From Dactylosporangium aurantiacum (lineage in GTDB: Bacteria; Actinomycetota; Actinomycetes; Mycobacteriales; Micromonosporaceae): a stretch of DNA of 64,000 nucleotides. Location of the stretch: NCBI RefSeq assembly GCF_000716715.1, contig NZ_JNYJ01000004.1, positions 1-64,000 of the forward strand, in the 5' to 3' direction. Under the pieces are notes generated by a model. The model did not search any database. It was not told where the DNA came from and saw only the letters and a list, made by a program, of their open reading frames with translations. Positions within the stretch are counted from its first letter, which is position 1. The number at the start of each line of letters is the position of its first letter. The translations under genes were made by a program, and so were the position numbers. Shown here one piece after another: positions 1 to 9,041 of this stretch.

Positions 1-21
1 CACACCCTCACCACCAGCACC

Positions 22-60
22 TGAATGAGGGGACGGCGCTTCGCGCCGCCCCCTCATTCA
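22..60 (-). terminator. Hairpin terminator after the manC transcript
   Basis: An 11-bp perfect outer stem (22-32 with 50-60) encloses a second GC stem closed by a TTCG loop. It lies about 85 bases beyond the manC stop on the minus strand and so plausibly ends the glycosyltransferase-manC transcript. There is no U-tract, as is usual in high-GC actinobacteria. Confidence 0.7.
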
Positions 61-145
61 GCAACCCAACCCCACCACCGAAAACGCAACAGGCTCCATC
101 GCCCCAGCGACCGACCGGGTCGCGTGGTGTCCCTCTCCGCGACGG

Positions 146-1243
146 TCAGAGGAGCTCGACCGAGCCGCGCTCCTTCAGGCTGTCCACGAGCTTCTTCACG
201 TCCTGGGCGCGGGAGCGGGGGCAGACCAGCAGCGCGTCGGGGGTGTCGACGACGATCAGGTCGCTGACACCGACCACGGCGACGAGCCGGCCGGTCTGCG
301 GGACGACCACGACGCGTTCGGCGTCCTGCATGAGCACGCCGGTCTGGGCGGTCGGGTCGAGGTTGACGACCACGTTGCCCGCGGTGTCGGTCTCGAGGAG
401 CTCGCCGAGGGTGTGGAAGTCGCCGACGTCGTTCCAGCCGAACTGGCCGGGGACGGTGCCGACGAGGCCGGCGACGCCGGCGCCCTCCATGACGCCGAAG
501 TCGACGGAGATCTTGGTCAGGTCGGGCCAGATCTCGGCGAGGACCTCTTCGCGGTCGGGGGTGTCCCAGGACTCGGCGATGCGGATGAGGCCGTCGTGCA
601 GGGACGGCTGCTGGCGGGCGAGCTCGTCGAGGAAGACGTCGACCCGCCAGACGAACATGCCGGCGTTCCACAGGTACTCGCCGGACTCGACATACGCCTG
701 GGCGAGGGGCAGCGCGGGCTTCTCCTCGAACGACGCGACCTTGCAGATCTCGCCGGAGCCGGTCGGCTCGCCCACGTGGAGGTAGCCGTAGCCGGTCTCG
801 GGGTGGGTCGGGGTGATGCCGATGGTCATGAGCAGGCCGTCCTCGGCGCCGCGGATGGCCTCGCGCAGCACCTCGGTGAACGCCGGCACGTCGCGGACCA
901 GCTGGTCGGCGGCGAAGGCGCCCATGACGGCGTGCGGGTCGCGCCGAGCGATGATCGCCGCGGCGAGGCCGATGGCGGCGCACGAGTCGCGCGGGGTCGG
1001 CTCGACGAGGATGTTGCCCTCGGGGAGGCCGGGGAGCTGCCGGGCCACTGCCGCCGCGTGCGCCACGCCGGTGACCACGAACGTCGACTCCGGCGTCGCG
1101 AGGTCGCTCAGGCGCCCGTACGTCGCCTGGAGCAGCGACAACGGCGTGCCGGTGAGCGCGTGGAGAAACTTCGGATGACCGGCTCGCGACAACGGCCAGA
1201 GCCGCGTGCCACTGCCTCCTGCTGGGATGACCGCGTAGAACAC
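146..1243 (-). CDS. manC: Mannose-1-phosphate guanylyltransferase
   Basis: Cytoplasmic enzyme that makes GDP-mannose from mannose-1-phosphate and GTP, the donor for mannosylated glycolipids and glycoproteins. The nucleotidyltransferase signature GGSGTRLWPLSR lies at residues 9-20 and the FEEKPALP loop near residue 172. With 365 residues it has the short actinobacterial form without a fused phosphomannose isomerase domain. I chose the GTG at 1243 because the protein then begins VFYAVIPAGG, as homologues do (MFYAVIPAGG). The frame stays open to 1348, but the extra N-terminus is not family-like. It lies about 100 bases downstream of a GT4 glycosyltransferase on the same strand, probably one transcript. 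Confidence 0.92.
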   Translation of the reverse strand: MFYAVIPAGGSGTRLWPLSRAGHPKFLHALTGTPLSLLQATYGRLSDLATPESTFVVTGVAHAAAVARQLPGLPEGNILVEPTPRDSCAAIGLAAAIIARRDPHAVMGAFAADQLVRDVPAFTEVLREAIRGAEDGLLMTIGITPTHPETGYGYLHVGEPTGSGEICKVASFEEKPALPLAQAYVESGEYLWNAGMFVWRVDVFLDELARQQPSLHDGLIRIAESWDTPDREEVLAEIWPDLTKISVDFGVMEGAGVAGLVGTVPGQFGWNDVGDFHTLGELLETDTAGNVVVNLDPTAQTGVLMQDAERVVVVPQTGRLVAVVGVSDLIVVDTPDALLVCPRSRAQDVKKLVDSLKERGSVELL

Positions 1244-1344
1244 AGCTTCATCATGCCCAGGCGAGGACGCATTCCAGCAACTCGGTGGTGTCATGTCCAT
1301 TACCAAAATCGCCTGATGGGATTTCAGAAGGTGACACCGGGCGA

Positions 1345-2490
1345 TCACATGCGCGGGCCGGCCGCTCTGGCCCAGGCGGCGAGGTGCACCTCCGCGCTGG
1401 ACTCCCAGGTGAACTCCTTGGCGCGGGCGGCGCCGGCCTTGGCCAGGGCGGTGCGGCGCTCGTTGTCGTCGAGCAGCGCGGCCAGGTCGCGGGCGATCTC
1501 GTCGGTGCCGGGGCCGGTGTAGGCGACGGCGTCGCCGCCGACCTCGGGCAGCGACAGGCGCGGCGTGGTGAGCACGGGCGCGCCGCAGGCCATGGCCTCC
1601 AGGATGGGCAGGCCGAAGCCCTCGCCGAAGGACGGGTACGCCGCGACGACGGCACCGCCGAGGAACCCGGGCAGGTCCGCGTAGCGCAGGTAGCCGGGGC
1701 GCAGCAGCCGCAGGTGGCTGGGGACCTCGCTGAGCGCGCCGTCGATCTCGTCGTCGTGGCCCTGGCCGCCGGCGATGACGAGCGCCGGCGGGTCCGGCCG
1801 GTCGCGGACGGCGGAGATCCAGCCGCGGATGAGGCTGGGCACGTTCTTGCGGGGCTCCTTGGCGCCGAGGAAGGCGATGTACTCGGTCGTGCCGAGCCCC
1901 AGCCGGGCCCGCACGCGGGCCTTCTCGTCCTCGCTCGGGGCGTGGAAGGCGTCGGAGTCGACGCCGTGGTAGGCGACGTCGATGCGGGTCGGGTCGGCGT
2001 CCAGCAGGCGGATCAGCTCGTCACGGGTCGCCTTGCTGGGCACGATCACCCGGCTGGCGCGGCGCAGCGACGTCTTGATCGCCGAGCGGAAGAAGGTGCG
2101 GCGGGACTTGTCGTAGTGCTCCGGCTCGGTGAAGAAGGTGGCGTCGTGGACGGTGACGGTCACCGGGCAGCCGGCGCGCAGCGGGCACGTGTAGAACGGC
2201 GAGTGCAGCACCTGGGCACCCACCTGCTGGGCGAGCATCGGCAGGCCGGTCTGCTCCCAGGCGAGGCGGGCCGGGCGGTGCGCGGCGGCGGCCGGCGCGG
2301 CCATGATCCGGGCTCCGGACAGTAACCGTCCGTAACGCTCGGCGTCGGTGCGCTGACAGACCACGGCGAGGTCCGCGTCGAGCGCGGCCAAGGCGCCGAG
2401 CAGCCCGTCGACATAACGCCCAACACCGCCTCGGTCGGCTGGGACACTCGTGGCGTCGACTAGCACGCGGGGCGGACGGCCGGGGGTCAC
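1345..2490 (-). CDS. GT4-family glycosyltransferase
   Basis: Retaining GT-B glycosyltransferase (group 1/GT4), 381 residues. The N-terminal acceptor domain opens with RVLVDATSVPADRGGVGRY, the glycine-rich loop typical of mannosyltransferase-like members. The C-terminal donor domain holds the EX7E motif in GEGFGLPILEAMACGAPVL. A GTG at 2490 follows GAAGGAG by 7 bases, which decides the start over an in-frame ATG further upstream. Being next to manC, it may use GDP-mannose for a cell-wall glycolipid or polysaccharide. The exact acceptor cannot be read from sequence. Confidence 0.88.
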   Translation of the reverse strand: MTPGRPPRVLVDATSVPADRGGVGRYVDGLLGALAALDADLAVVCQRTDAERYGRLLSGARIMAAPAAAAHRPARLAWEQTGLPMLAQQVGAQVLHSPFYTCPLRAGCPVTVTVHDATFFTEPEHYDKSRRTFFRSAIKTSLRRASRVIVPSKATRDELIRLLDADPTRIDVAYHGVDSDAFHAPSEDEKARVRARLGLGTTEYIAFLGAKEPRKNVPSLIRGWISAVRDRPDPPALVIAGGQGHDDEIDGALSEVPSHLRLLRPGYLRYADLPGFLGGAVVAAYPSFGEGFGLPILEAMACGAPVLTTPRLSLPEVGGDAVAYTGPGTDEIARDLAALLDDNERRTALAKAGAARAKEFTWESSAEVHLAAWARAAGPRM

Positions 2491-2507
2491 TTGGCGTCTC
2501 CTTCGAA

Positions 2508-2539
2508 CACTCGCGGACTCGATCACTCACGGACTCGAT
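2508..2539. repeat. 16-bp tandem direct repeat upstream of the GT4 gene
   Basis: Two copies of CACTCGCGGACTCGAT (second copy has A for one G) abut, 18-49 bases upstream of the GTG start of the glycosyltransferase. They sit where a promoter or operator would be expected, but no clear -10/-35 pair is visible. Confidence 0.7.
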
Positions 2540-2616
2540 ACGTCAGGCAAAGCCTACGCCCGATCCCCGGGTGATCGATGTCCACGACGCGACTCGCGAT
2601 CGAGGAAACCGAGGAT

Positions 2617-4638
2617 TCAGCTCAGCGGCATCGGGATGTCGCCCTGTGCGCCGACGTCGTAACCGCCCGCGCCCCGGATGTCGTACCGGCCGTCGCGGAA
2701 CACCGCCGGGTCGGCCCGGCCGTCGCCGTCGTACTGGGCGACGACGGGACGTGCCGTGGAACCGCCGGCGCCGAACCGGATCGCGGGCTGGCCGTCGATG
2801 GTGAACTGCTGGGTGGCCGGGGACCAGGTCGCCGCGTCGACGGTGCCGTTGCCGTCATAGTCGGCGGGGGCGGCGAGCTGGCCGGGCGCGCCGACCTTGA
2901 ACTCGCGCAGCGCGTAGATCGCCCACAGGCCGGTCGACGGGCGCCAGATGGCGGCCTCGGCCCGGCCGTCGCCGGTGTAGTCGGCGGGGACGGGCACGTC
3001 GCCGGGCACGCCGAGCTGCACCTCGCCGACGCCCTTGATGTACCAGACCCCGGTCGCCGGCCGGAAGACGGCCAGCTCAGCGGTGCCGTCGCCGGTGAAG
3101 TCGGCGGGGGCGGGCACGTCGCCGGGCAGGCCCCACTGGACGGTGCGGCGGCCCTCGCCGGTCAGCAGCATGCTCCAGTTGCCGGTCGTCGGTGACCAGG
3201 TCGCCACGTCGGCCTTGCCGTCGCCGTTGTAGTCGGCGGCGACCGGGATCTCGTTCGGGCCGCTGGTGAAGACCGGTTCGGGCACGCCCTGCAGGCGCAC
3301 GGTGCCGTCGGTCGGCCGGTACACGGCCAGCAGGGTGCGCACGACCTCGGGTTTCACCAGGTCGCCGAGCAGCGCGGCGGCCCGCTCGCGGACCCAGGGC
3401 AGCGCGGCGAGGCCCTTGGCGCCGGGGCACTCGGTCGGGTTGGTCTGCTGGTGCGGGAAGACGCGGGGCACCGTGACGGTGGTGCCGGCCGGGTACCGCG
3501 ACGTCGACCCGCCCCCGGTGAGGCTGACGGTGCCGCGCGGGTCGATCGCCTGCTGCAGTGAAAGTTTCCACGCGGTGTACTGCGCGGTGGCCTCCTGGAC
3601 GACCTGCGGCACGTTCACGGTGCGGAAGTCGCCGATCATCGCCACGCCCGCGGTGCCGGTGTTGAACCCGCCCGCCTGGGCGCCGACGACGGGCCGGGAC
3701 AGCCCTCCGGAGCGGCCCTCCCAGAGCCGGCCGAAGCGGTCGACGAGCACGTTGTAGCCGATGTCGCCCCAGCCGCGGCTGACCGTCTGGTACTGGTAGA
3801 TCGAGCGGAGGATCTTCGGCACGTCCTCCGGGCGGTAGTCGTTGCCGGTGGCGGTGTGGTGCAGCGCGACGGCCTTCACGTACTGGGCGTACTGCGGCCG
3901 CCAGTTCATCTGCTGCTCGTTGGCTCCCCAGGCGGCACGGCGCAGGATGGCCGGCATGAAGGGCCGCAGCCCGACGGGCTGGCTCTCCGTGACGGTGGCC
4001 GGCGGGGTCGGTGCGGTGTCGCCGGGGGCGTCGGTGGGGTCGATGAGGTCGGCGGCGATGTCGTGCGGCGCGGGCCCGCCGGTGGTGGTGACGGCCAGCT
4101 GCACGCCGTCGGCCCGGCCGGTCCAGACGAGGTCGGCGCCGCCGCGCCGCTGCCCGCCGCCGGGTGCGAGGTCGCGGTCGGCTTCGCCGGTGTCGGCCGT
4201 GCGCCAGGCGCTCCAGTCGCCGCCGGGCACGTGGTGGCGCACGGCGACCGTGACGGTGCCGATCCGGCCGGTCTCCCGCCACGTGACGCCGACGGCGCTG
4301 AACGGCGCGGTGGGCTGGCGGGTGATCGTGAGGGTGCGGGCCTTCGGGGCGCGCCGGTAACGCTCGGCGGGGCCGACGCCGGACGGGACGCCCCGCTGGG
4401 CGGCCACGCCGTCGGCGGGCCGGTCGAAGCTGCCCAGCGCGATCCGGGTCACCTGCGGCGTGACGCCGGTGCCGCCGGGCACCTTCGCCGCGGGGTTGGC
4501 CCACTGGATCGGCTCGGTGAGGTTCTCCGGCGGCGGCAGGAACGGGATCCGCGGGTCGGCCGTGGCACCGCCGGTGCTGAGCAGCGCGACGGCGACGCCA
4601 CCGACGACGACCAGTTTGAGCCGACGGTATCGTCGCAT
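2617..4638 (-). CDS. Secreted PGRP-type N-acetylmuramoyl-L-alanine amidase with FG-GAP repeats
   Basis: Predicted exported peptidoglycan amidase, 673 residues. Starting at the ATG at 4638 gives a basic N-terminus, a hydrophobic stretch and an Ala cleavage zone (signal peptide, residues 1-28). The amidase_2/PGRP domain spans about residues 235-385, with the zinc-ligand region VALHHTATGN near 259-268 and the GYNVLVDRFGRLWEGR core. About five FG-GAP/VCBS-like repeats follow (ADYNGDGKADVATW and variants, about 440 to the end), each with an Asp-rich calcium-loop pattern, probably a beta-propeller for cell-surface or glycan binding. It may act in wall turnover or on other bacteria. Confidence 0.88.
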   Translation of the reverse strand: MRRYRRLKLVVVGGVAVALLSTGGATADPRIPFLPPPENLTEPIQWANPAAKVPGGTGVTPQVTRIALGSFDRPADGVAAQRGVPSGVGPAERYRRAPKARTLTITRQPTAPFSAVGVTWRETGRIGTVTVAVRHHVPGGDWSAWRTADTGEADRDLAPGGGQRRGGADLVWTGRADGVQLAVTTTGGPAPHDIAADLIDPTDAPGDTAPTPPATVTESQPVGLRPFMPAILRRAAWGANEQQMNWRPQYAQYVKAVALHHTATGNDYRPEDVPKILRSIYQYQTVSRGWGDIGYNVLVDRFGRLWEGRSGGLSRPVVGAQAGGFNTGTAGVAMIGDFRTVNVPQVVQEATAQYTAWKLSLQQAIDPRGTVSLTGGGSTSRYPAGTTVTVPRVFPHQQTNPTECPGAKGLAALPWVRERAAALLGDLVKPEVVRTLLAVYRPTDGTVRLQGVPEPVFTSGPNEIPVAADYNGDGKADVATWSPTTGNWSMLLTGEGRRTVQWGLPGDVPAPADFTGDGTAELAVFRPATGVWYIKGVGEVQLGVPGDVPVPADYTGDGRAEAAIWRPSTGLWAIYALREFKVGAPGQLAAPADYDGNGTVDAATWSPATQQFTIDGQPAIRFGAGGSTARPVVAQYDGDGRADPAVFRDGRYDIRGAGGYDVGAQGDIPMPLS

Positions 4639-4690
4639 TGCCCATACCCCCATCGCACACACCACAGCGCTACGCCCGATTGGAGATGCT

Positions 4691-5452
4691 ATGGGAGGAT
4701 TTTCCGGACATAGGGGAAATACAGTTCCTTCACTCTTTGCGGGAATTGTCGGCGGCGACCCGTCACTTCCGCTGCTGACCTTCTACGACGACGCCACCGG
4801 CGAGCGGACCGAGCTGTCCGGCGCGACGCTCGGCAACTGGGTCGCCAAGACGGCCAACCTGCTCGTCGACGGCTGCGGGCTGGGCCCCGGCGACACCGCC
4901 GGCGTCTGGCTGCCGCCGCACTGGCAGACCGCGGCCGTGCTGCTCGGCGCCTGGTCGGCGGGGGTCACCGTCGCGTACGGCGAGCCGAGCGCGGCCGGCA
5001 CCGACGTCGAGTTCGCGTCGCTGCCGGCGGTCGAGGCGGGCGTGCCGGTCGGGCCCGCGGACCGGTTCGTGCTCGGGCTGACGCCGATGGGCATGCCGCT
5101 GCGCGAGGTCCCGGCCGGCTGGGCCGACTACGTCGTCTCGGCCCGCCAGCACGGCGACCATTTCCCCGGCGCCCCGGTGACCGCGGACACCGGCGCGCTG
5201 GTGGCGACCGACGGCTCGCTCGACGACCACGCCGCCCTGCTGGCCCGCGCCCGGGCCCGCGCCGCCGACCTCGGCATCACCGGCGGCCGGGTGCTCATCG
5301 ACGCCGACGTGTACCCGTACCCGCTGGACTGGCTGCTCGCGCCGCTGTCGGCCGGCGCCAGCGTGGTGCTCAGCGTGCACACCGACCTGTCGAAGCTGCC
5401 CGCACGGGCCGGCTCCGAGCAGGTCGGGCTCACCGTCGGCCCTACTGTCTAG
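4691..5452 (+). CDS. TIGR03089 family protein
   Basis: Conserved actinobacterial protein of unknown function, 253 residues, resembling the N-terminal part of acyl-CoA synthetase/AMP-binding enzymes (TFYDDATGERTELSGATLGNWVAKTANLL). It lacks the adenylation P-loop and the C-terminal domain, so it is unlikely to be a full ligase. The start is the ATG at 4691 with GGAG 5 bases upstream. It often lies near cell-envelope mannose genes in actinobacteria, as here. Its last 11 bases overlap the convergent acetoacetyl-CoA synthetase gene. Confidence 0.85.
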   Translation: MGGFSGHRGNTVPSLFAGIVGGDPSLPLLTFYDDATGERTELSGATLGNWVAKTANLLVDGCGLGPGDTAGVWLPPHWQTAAVLLGAWSAGVTVAYGEPSAAGTDVEFASLPAVEAGVPVGPADRFVLGLTPMGMPLREVPAGWADYVVSARQHGDHFPGAPVTADTGALVATDGSLDDHAALLARARARAADLGITGGRVLIDADVYPYPLDWLLAPLSAGASVVLSVHTDLSKLPARAGSEQVGLTVGPTV

Positions 5453-7376
5453 CCAGCCGGACCGCCTCGAAGTACCGCAACGACTCCGGGTTGGCCAGGG
5501 CGCCCTTCGCAGCGGCCCGGTCCACGGGCGTGCCGGTGAGGATCCGCTTCACCGGCACCTCCAGCTTCTTGCCCGACAGCGTCCGCGGCACCGCGTCGAC
5601 CTGGAACACCTGGTCGGGCACGTGCCGCGGGGACAGCGCCGTGCGCAGCTCCCGCGCGATCCGGGCGCGCAGCGCGTCGTCGAGCGTCAGCTCCGGCCGC
5701 AGCACCACGAAGAGCAGCAGCTCGCCCGCGCCGCCCGCCGGGTCCTCGAGGTGGACGACCACCGAGTCGACCACCTCGTCGAGGGCCTCCACGACGGAGT
5801 AGAACTCGCTGGTCCCGAGCCGCACGCCGCCCCGGTTGAGGGTCGCGTCGGAGCGGCCGGTGATCACGCAGGCGCCGGTCTCGTCGATGGTGATCCAGTC
5901 GCCGTGCCGCCACACGCCCGGATACGTGCCGAAGTACGCGTCGGCGTACCGGGAGCCGTCGGTGTCGCCCCAGAAGCCGACCGGCATGCTCGGCATCGGC
6001 GCGGTGATGACCAGCTCGCCGAGCTCACCGACGACCGGGGTGCCGTCGGCCGCGTACGCCTCGACCCGCGCGCCCAGGGCCCGGCAGGCGATCTCCCCGG
6101 CGCGGACCGGCAGCAGCGGCACCCCGCCGACGAACGCCGTGCACACGTCGGTCCCGCCCGACGCGGAGGCCAGCAGCACCCGGTCGGAGACCGCCTCGTA
6201 CACCCACTCGAAACCCTCCGGCGGCAGCGGCGCGCCGGTGGAGCCCACCCCGCGCAGCGCCGACAGGTCGGCGAGGTCCTTCGGCACGACACCGGCCTTG
6301 CGGCAGGACAGCAGGAACGGCGCCGACGTGCCGAAGTAGGTGGTCCCGGACTCCGCCGCGACCCGCCACAGCCAGCCCAGGTCCGGGTGCGCCGGGTTGC
6401 CGTCGACGAGGACGACCGCGGCGCCGACCGCCGGGCCGGACACCAGGTAGTTCCACATCATCCAGCCGGTGGTGGTGAACCAGAAGAACCGGTCGCCGGG
6501 GCCGAGGTCGTGGTGCAGCGCCAGCATCTTCAGGTGCTCGAGCAGGATGCCGCCGTGCCCGTGCACGATCGGCTTCGGCAGGCCCGTCGTGCCGGACGAG
6601 TACAGCACGTACAGCGGGTGGTCGAACGGTACCGGCGCGAACGTCAGCGGCTCGTCGGTCCGGTCCCACACCTCGCCGGCCCCGTGCAGGTACGGGATCT
6701 CGACGAACGCCTCCAGCGACGGCAGCGCCGCCCGGATCGCCGCGACCTCGGGGCGCCGGTCGACGGCCTTGTCGCCGTAGCGGTACCCGTCGACGGCCAC
6801 CAGCACCTTCGGCTCGATCTGCTGCCACCGGTCGACCACCGAGCGGGTGCCGAACTCGGGCGCGCAGCTGGAGAAGACCGCGCCGAGGGCGGCGGTGGCG
6901 AGCATGAGCACGAACGTCTCGGGAATGTTGGGCGCGTACGCCGCGACCCGGTCACCCCGCGTGACCCCGAGTCGCCGCAGCGTCGCCTGCGCCCGGCGGA
7001 CCTGCTCGCGCAGCTCGGCGGCGGTGAGCGTGACCGGCTCGCGGGTCTGCGAGTACGCCAGCACGACCGGCTCGCCGTCGGCGACGCCGGGCATCCGCAG
7101 CACGTGCTCGGCGTAGTTGAGGCGGGCACCGGGGAACCACTCGGCGCCGGGCATCCGCGCGTCGGGCAGCGCCGCGGCCGGCGGCTCGTGCGCGACGACC
7201 TCGAAGTGGTCCCAGATCGCCTGCCAGAACACGGCCGGCTGGTCGACCGACCACTGCCACAGGTCCTGGTACCCGTCGAACTCCAGCCCCCGCTCGCTGG
7301 ACAGCCACCGCAGGAAGGCACCGATACGGGTGCGGTCGCGGACGTCTGCCGGGGGTCGCCACAGCTCCTTCGCCAT
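5442..7376 (-). CDS. Acetoacetyl-CoA synthetase
   Basis: Cytosolic AMP-forming ligase that activates acetoacetate to acetoacetyl-CoA, 644 residues, full family length. The N-terminus has the ACS leader (DLWQWSVDQPAVFWQAIWDHF). The adenylation P-loop SSGTTGLPKPIVHG is near residues 258-271, the A8 hinge region RSDATLNRGGVRLGTSEFY near 510, and the C-terminal acetylatable lysine context SGKKLEVPVKR near 602. Substrate choice is inferred from overall resemblance to AcsA/AACS rather than acetyl-CoA synthetase. It is divergently placed from tspO, with about 98 bases between starts. Confidence 0.92.
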   Translation of the reverse strand: MAKELWRPPADVRDRTRIGAFLRWLSSERGLEFDGYQDLWQWSVDQPAVFWQAIWDHFEVVAHEPPAAALPDARMPGAEWFPGARLNYAEHVLRMPGVADGEPVVLAYSQTREPVTLTAAELREQVRRAQATLRRLGVTRGDRVAAYAPNIPETFVLMLATAALGAVFSSCAPEFGTRSVVDRWQQIEPKVLVAVDGYRYGDKAVDRRPEVAAIRAALPSLEAFVEIPYLHGAGEVWDRTDEPLTFAPVPFDHPLYVLYSSGTTGLPKPIVHGHGGILLEHLKMLALHHDLGPGDRFFWFTTTGWMMWNYLVSGPAVGAAVVLVDGNPAHPDLGWLWRVAAESGTTYFGTSAPFLLSCRKAGVVPKDLADLSALRGVGSTGAPLPPEGFEWVYEAVSDRVLLASASGGTDVCTAFVGGVPLLPVRAGEIACRALGARVEAYAADGTPVVGELGELVITAPMPSMPVGFWGDTDGSRYADAYFGTYPGVWRHGDWITIDETGACVITGRSDATLNRGGVRLGTSEFYSVVEALDEVVDSVVVHLEDPAGGAGELLLFVVLRPELTLDDALRARIARELRTALSPRHVPDQVFQVDAVPRTLSGKKLEVPVKRILTGTPVDRAAAKGALANPESLRYFEAVRLARQ

Positions 7377-7474
7377 CCGACCATCTTCCTGTACGCCCGA
7401 ACGATCGCTCAGTGTGGGCCGGCGACATCCGGCGGCGGGTTTCCGTGTGGCCGTCGCGGGTAATCGATGCGGGT

Positions 7475-7960
7475 ATGACGCTGTCGTTGCCGCACCACCA
7501 CCGCCCGCAGTGGATCGGACTGGCCGGGTTCGGTGCCGCCGCCGCTGCCGCGGCCCTGATCGGCGGGCTCGGCGTCGCCGGGACCGCCAGCGAGTACAAC
7601 GCCCTGGCCCAGCCGTCGTGGGCGCCGCCGTCGTGGCTGTTCGGGCCGGTCTGGACCGTCCTGTACTGCTGCATCGCCGTCTCCGGCTGGCTGGTGTGGC
7701 GGCGCTCCGGATGGAACACCGCCCTCACCGTCTACGCCGTCCAACTGGTGCTCAACGCCATATGGACGCCGCTGTTCTTCGGGGCGGGCCTGCGCGGCCT
7801 GGCGCTGGCCGACATCGTCGCCCTGTGGGCACTGATCGGCGTGACCGTCGCGCTGTTCTGGCGGCAGTCCCGTCCGGCGGCGGTACTGCTGCTGCCCTAT
7901 TGGGCGTGGGTGACCTTCGCGACCGCGCTCAACGCTTCGGTGTGGTGGCTGAACCGGTAG
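7475..7960 (+). CDS. tspO: TspO/MBR family tryptophan-rich sensory protein
   Basis: Integral membrane protein with five predicted helices, 161 residues, of the TspO/peripheral benzodiazepine receptor family, which binds tetrapyrroles. Family marks are the Trp-rich loop PSWAPPSWLFGPVWTVLY, WTPLFFG in helix 3 and the C-terminal YWAWVTFATALNASVWWLN. The start at 7475 gives the usual length; no strong ribosome site is visible. Its last 32 bases overlap the 3' end of the convergent CU044_5270-type gene. Confidence 0.9.
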   Translation: MTLSLPHHHRPQWIGLAGFGAAAAAAALIGGLGVAGTASEYNALAQPSWAPPSWLFGPVWTVLYCCIAVSGWLVWRRSGWNTALTVYAVQLVLNAIWTPLFFGAGLRGLALADIVALWALIGVTVALFWRQSRPAAVLLLPYWAWVTFATALNASVWWLNR

Positions 7961-9041
7961 CGCCCTTCGTCTCCAGGATCCCCGGCTCGGTGCCGGGCGC
8001 CGGGCGCGGCTGCACACCGGTGTCGACGAAGGAGAAGGTGTCCGCCTTCACCACCATGTCGGCGGCGGGGTAGGCGTCCCCGACGAACCGGCCCGTCGCC
8101 GGGTCGAAGAGCGAGCAGTCGGTGGACTGCCCGGTCCTGGCCAGGCACACCACGTCGTACTGCCGGCCGGCGATCGACGCGGTGGTGGCCGTGACCGCCG
8201 GCAGGTCCGCCATCGCGAGGAGCAGCGCGGCCCGCTGCCGCGCGTCGAGGCGCGGCTCGACGTAGTGCAGCACCTCGTGCAGCTGCTTCCACACCATGCC
8301 TTCGGTGTCCCGGCCCGGGTACGCCTGCCGCGACCACTCCCGCCACGACGCCGACAGCTCGTGCGCCCGGCCGGCACCGGCGGGGAACGCGGCCACGTAG
8401 GCGCCGTTCATGTTGTCCAGCCCGGGCGGCGTACCCGCGGCCCGCGCCGTCTCCTCGGCGACCTCCTGCGCCGTCAGGCTGTGGTCGACGGTCCGCAGCG
8501 TGCCGTCGGAGCGCCGGATGCGCAGCGCCACGCCGGTCTGCGGGTCGAGCCAGACCTCGTGGACCGACCCGTCGTCGCCGTCGCGCAGGTTGTACGTCTT
8601 CACGTACAGCGCCTCACCCGCGCCGACCTGCGCCGGGCCGCCGGTCTGCAGCGCGGCCAGCCGGGTCAGCGCCTCGACCGCGGCCGCGTGGGTGCCGCCG
8701 GCCTGCCCGGTGACCTGCGGGTGCATCGGCGCCTTCGTGCCATGGGTGACCGGCAGGTCGCCGGCGGCCGGCGTGCTGGCCGGTGCCGCGCTCTGCCCCG
8801 GCACCATCGCGTCCGGCCGCTTCGGTGCGGCCGTCGGGTGTACCGCCGCCGCACCGGCGATCACGACGGCGACCGACAGGGCCGCGCCCGCACCGGCCAG
8901 CAGCCACGTCCTGCGCGGCCGGGGCCGGTGCGGCGCCTCCGTGCGGGCGAGCCGCCAGCGGCCCCCGGCGAGGGCGCCGTCGCGGGGCTCGTCCAGTGCG
9001 GCGCGGAACTCGCGCACCGCGGTGAGATCATCGTCGCTCAT
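7929..9041 (-). CDS. CU044_5270 family membrane protein (probable anti-sigma partner)
   Basis: Single-pass membrane protein, 370 residues: a cytoplasmic N-terminus (1-48, MSDDDLTAVREFRAAL), one helix (about 49-70, TWLLAGAGAALSVAVVIAGAAA) and a large extracytoplasmic domain. Its ATG overlaps the stop of the ECF sigma gene (ATGA), so the two are translationally coupled. Position and architecture suggest the sigma factor's membrane-bound partner. I see no zinc-finger HxxxCxxC motif, so direct anti-sigma binding is inference. Confidence 0.82.
   Translation of the reverse strand: MSDDDLTAVREFRAALDEPRDGALAGGRWRLARTEAPHRPRPRRTWLLAGAGAALSVAVVIAGAAAVHPTAAPKRPDAMVPGQSAAPASTPAAGDLPVTHGTKAPMHPQVTGQAGGTHAAAVEALTRLAALQTGGPAQVGAGEALYVKTYNLRDGDDGSVHEVWLDPQTGVALRIRRSDGTLRTVDHSLTAQEVAEETARAAGTPPGLDNMNGAYVAAFPAGAGRAHELSASWREWSRQAYPGRDTEGMVWKQLHEVLHYVEPRLDARQRAALLLAMADLPAVTATTASIAGRQYDVVCLARTGQSTDCSLFDPATGRFVGDAYPAADMVVKADTFSFVDTGVQPRPAPGTEPGILETKGATGSATTPKR

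Noticed and set aside
5622..7463. A 613-codon plus-strand frame opposite acetoacetyl-CoA synthetase
   Set aside because: Shadow frame; the minus-strand gene has all motifs of its family.
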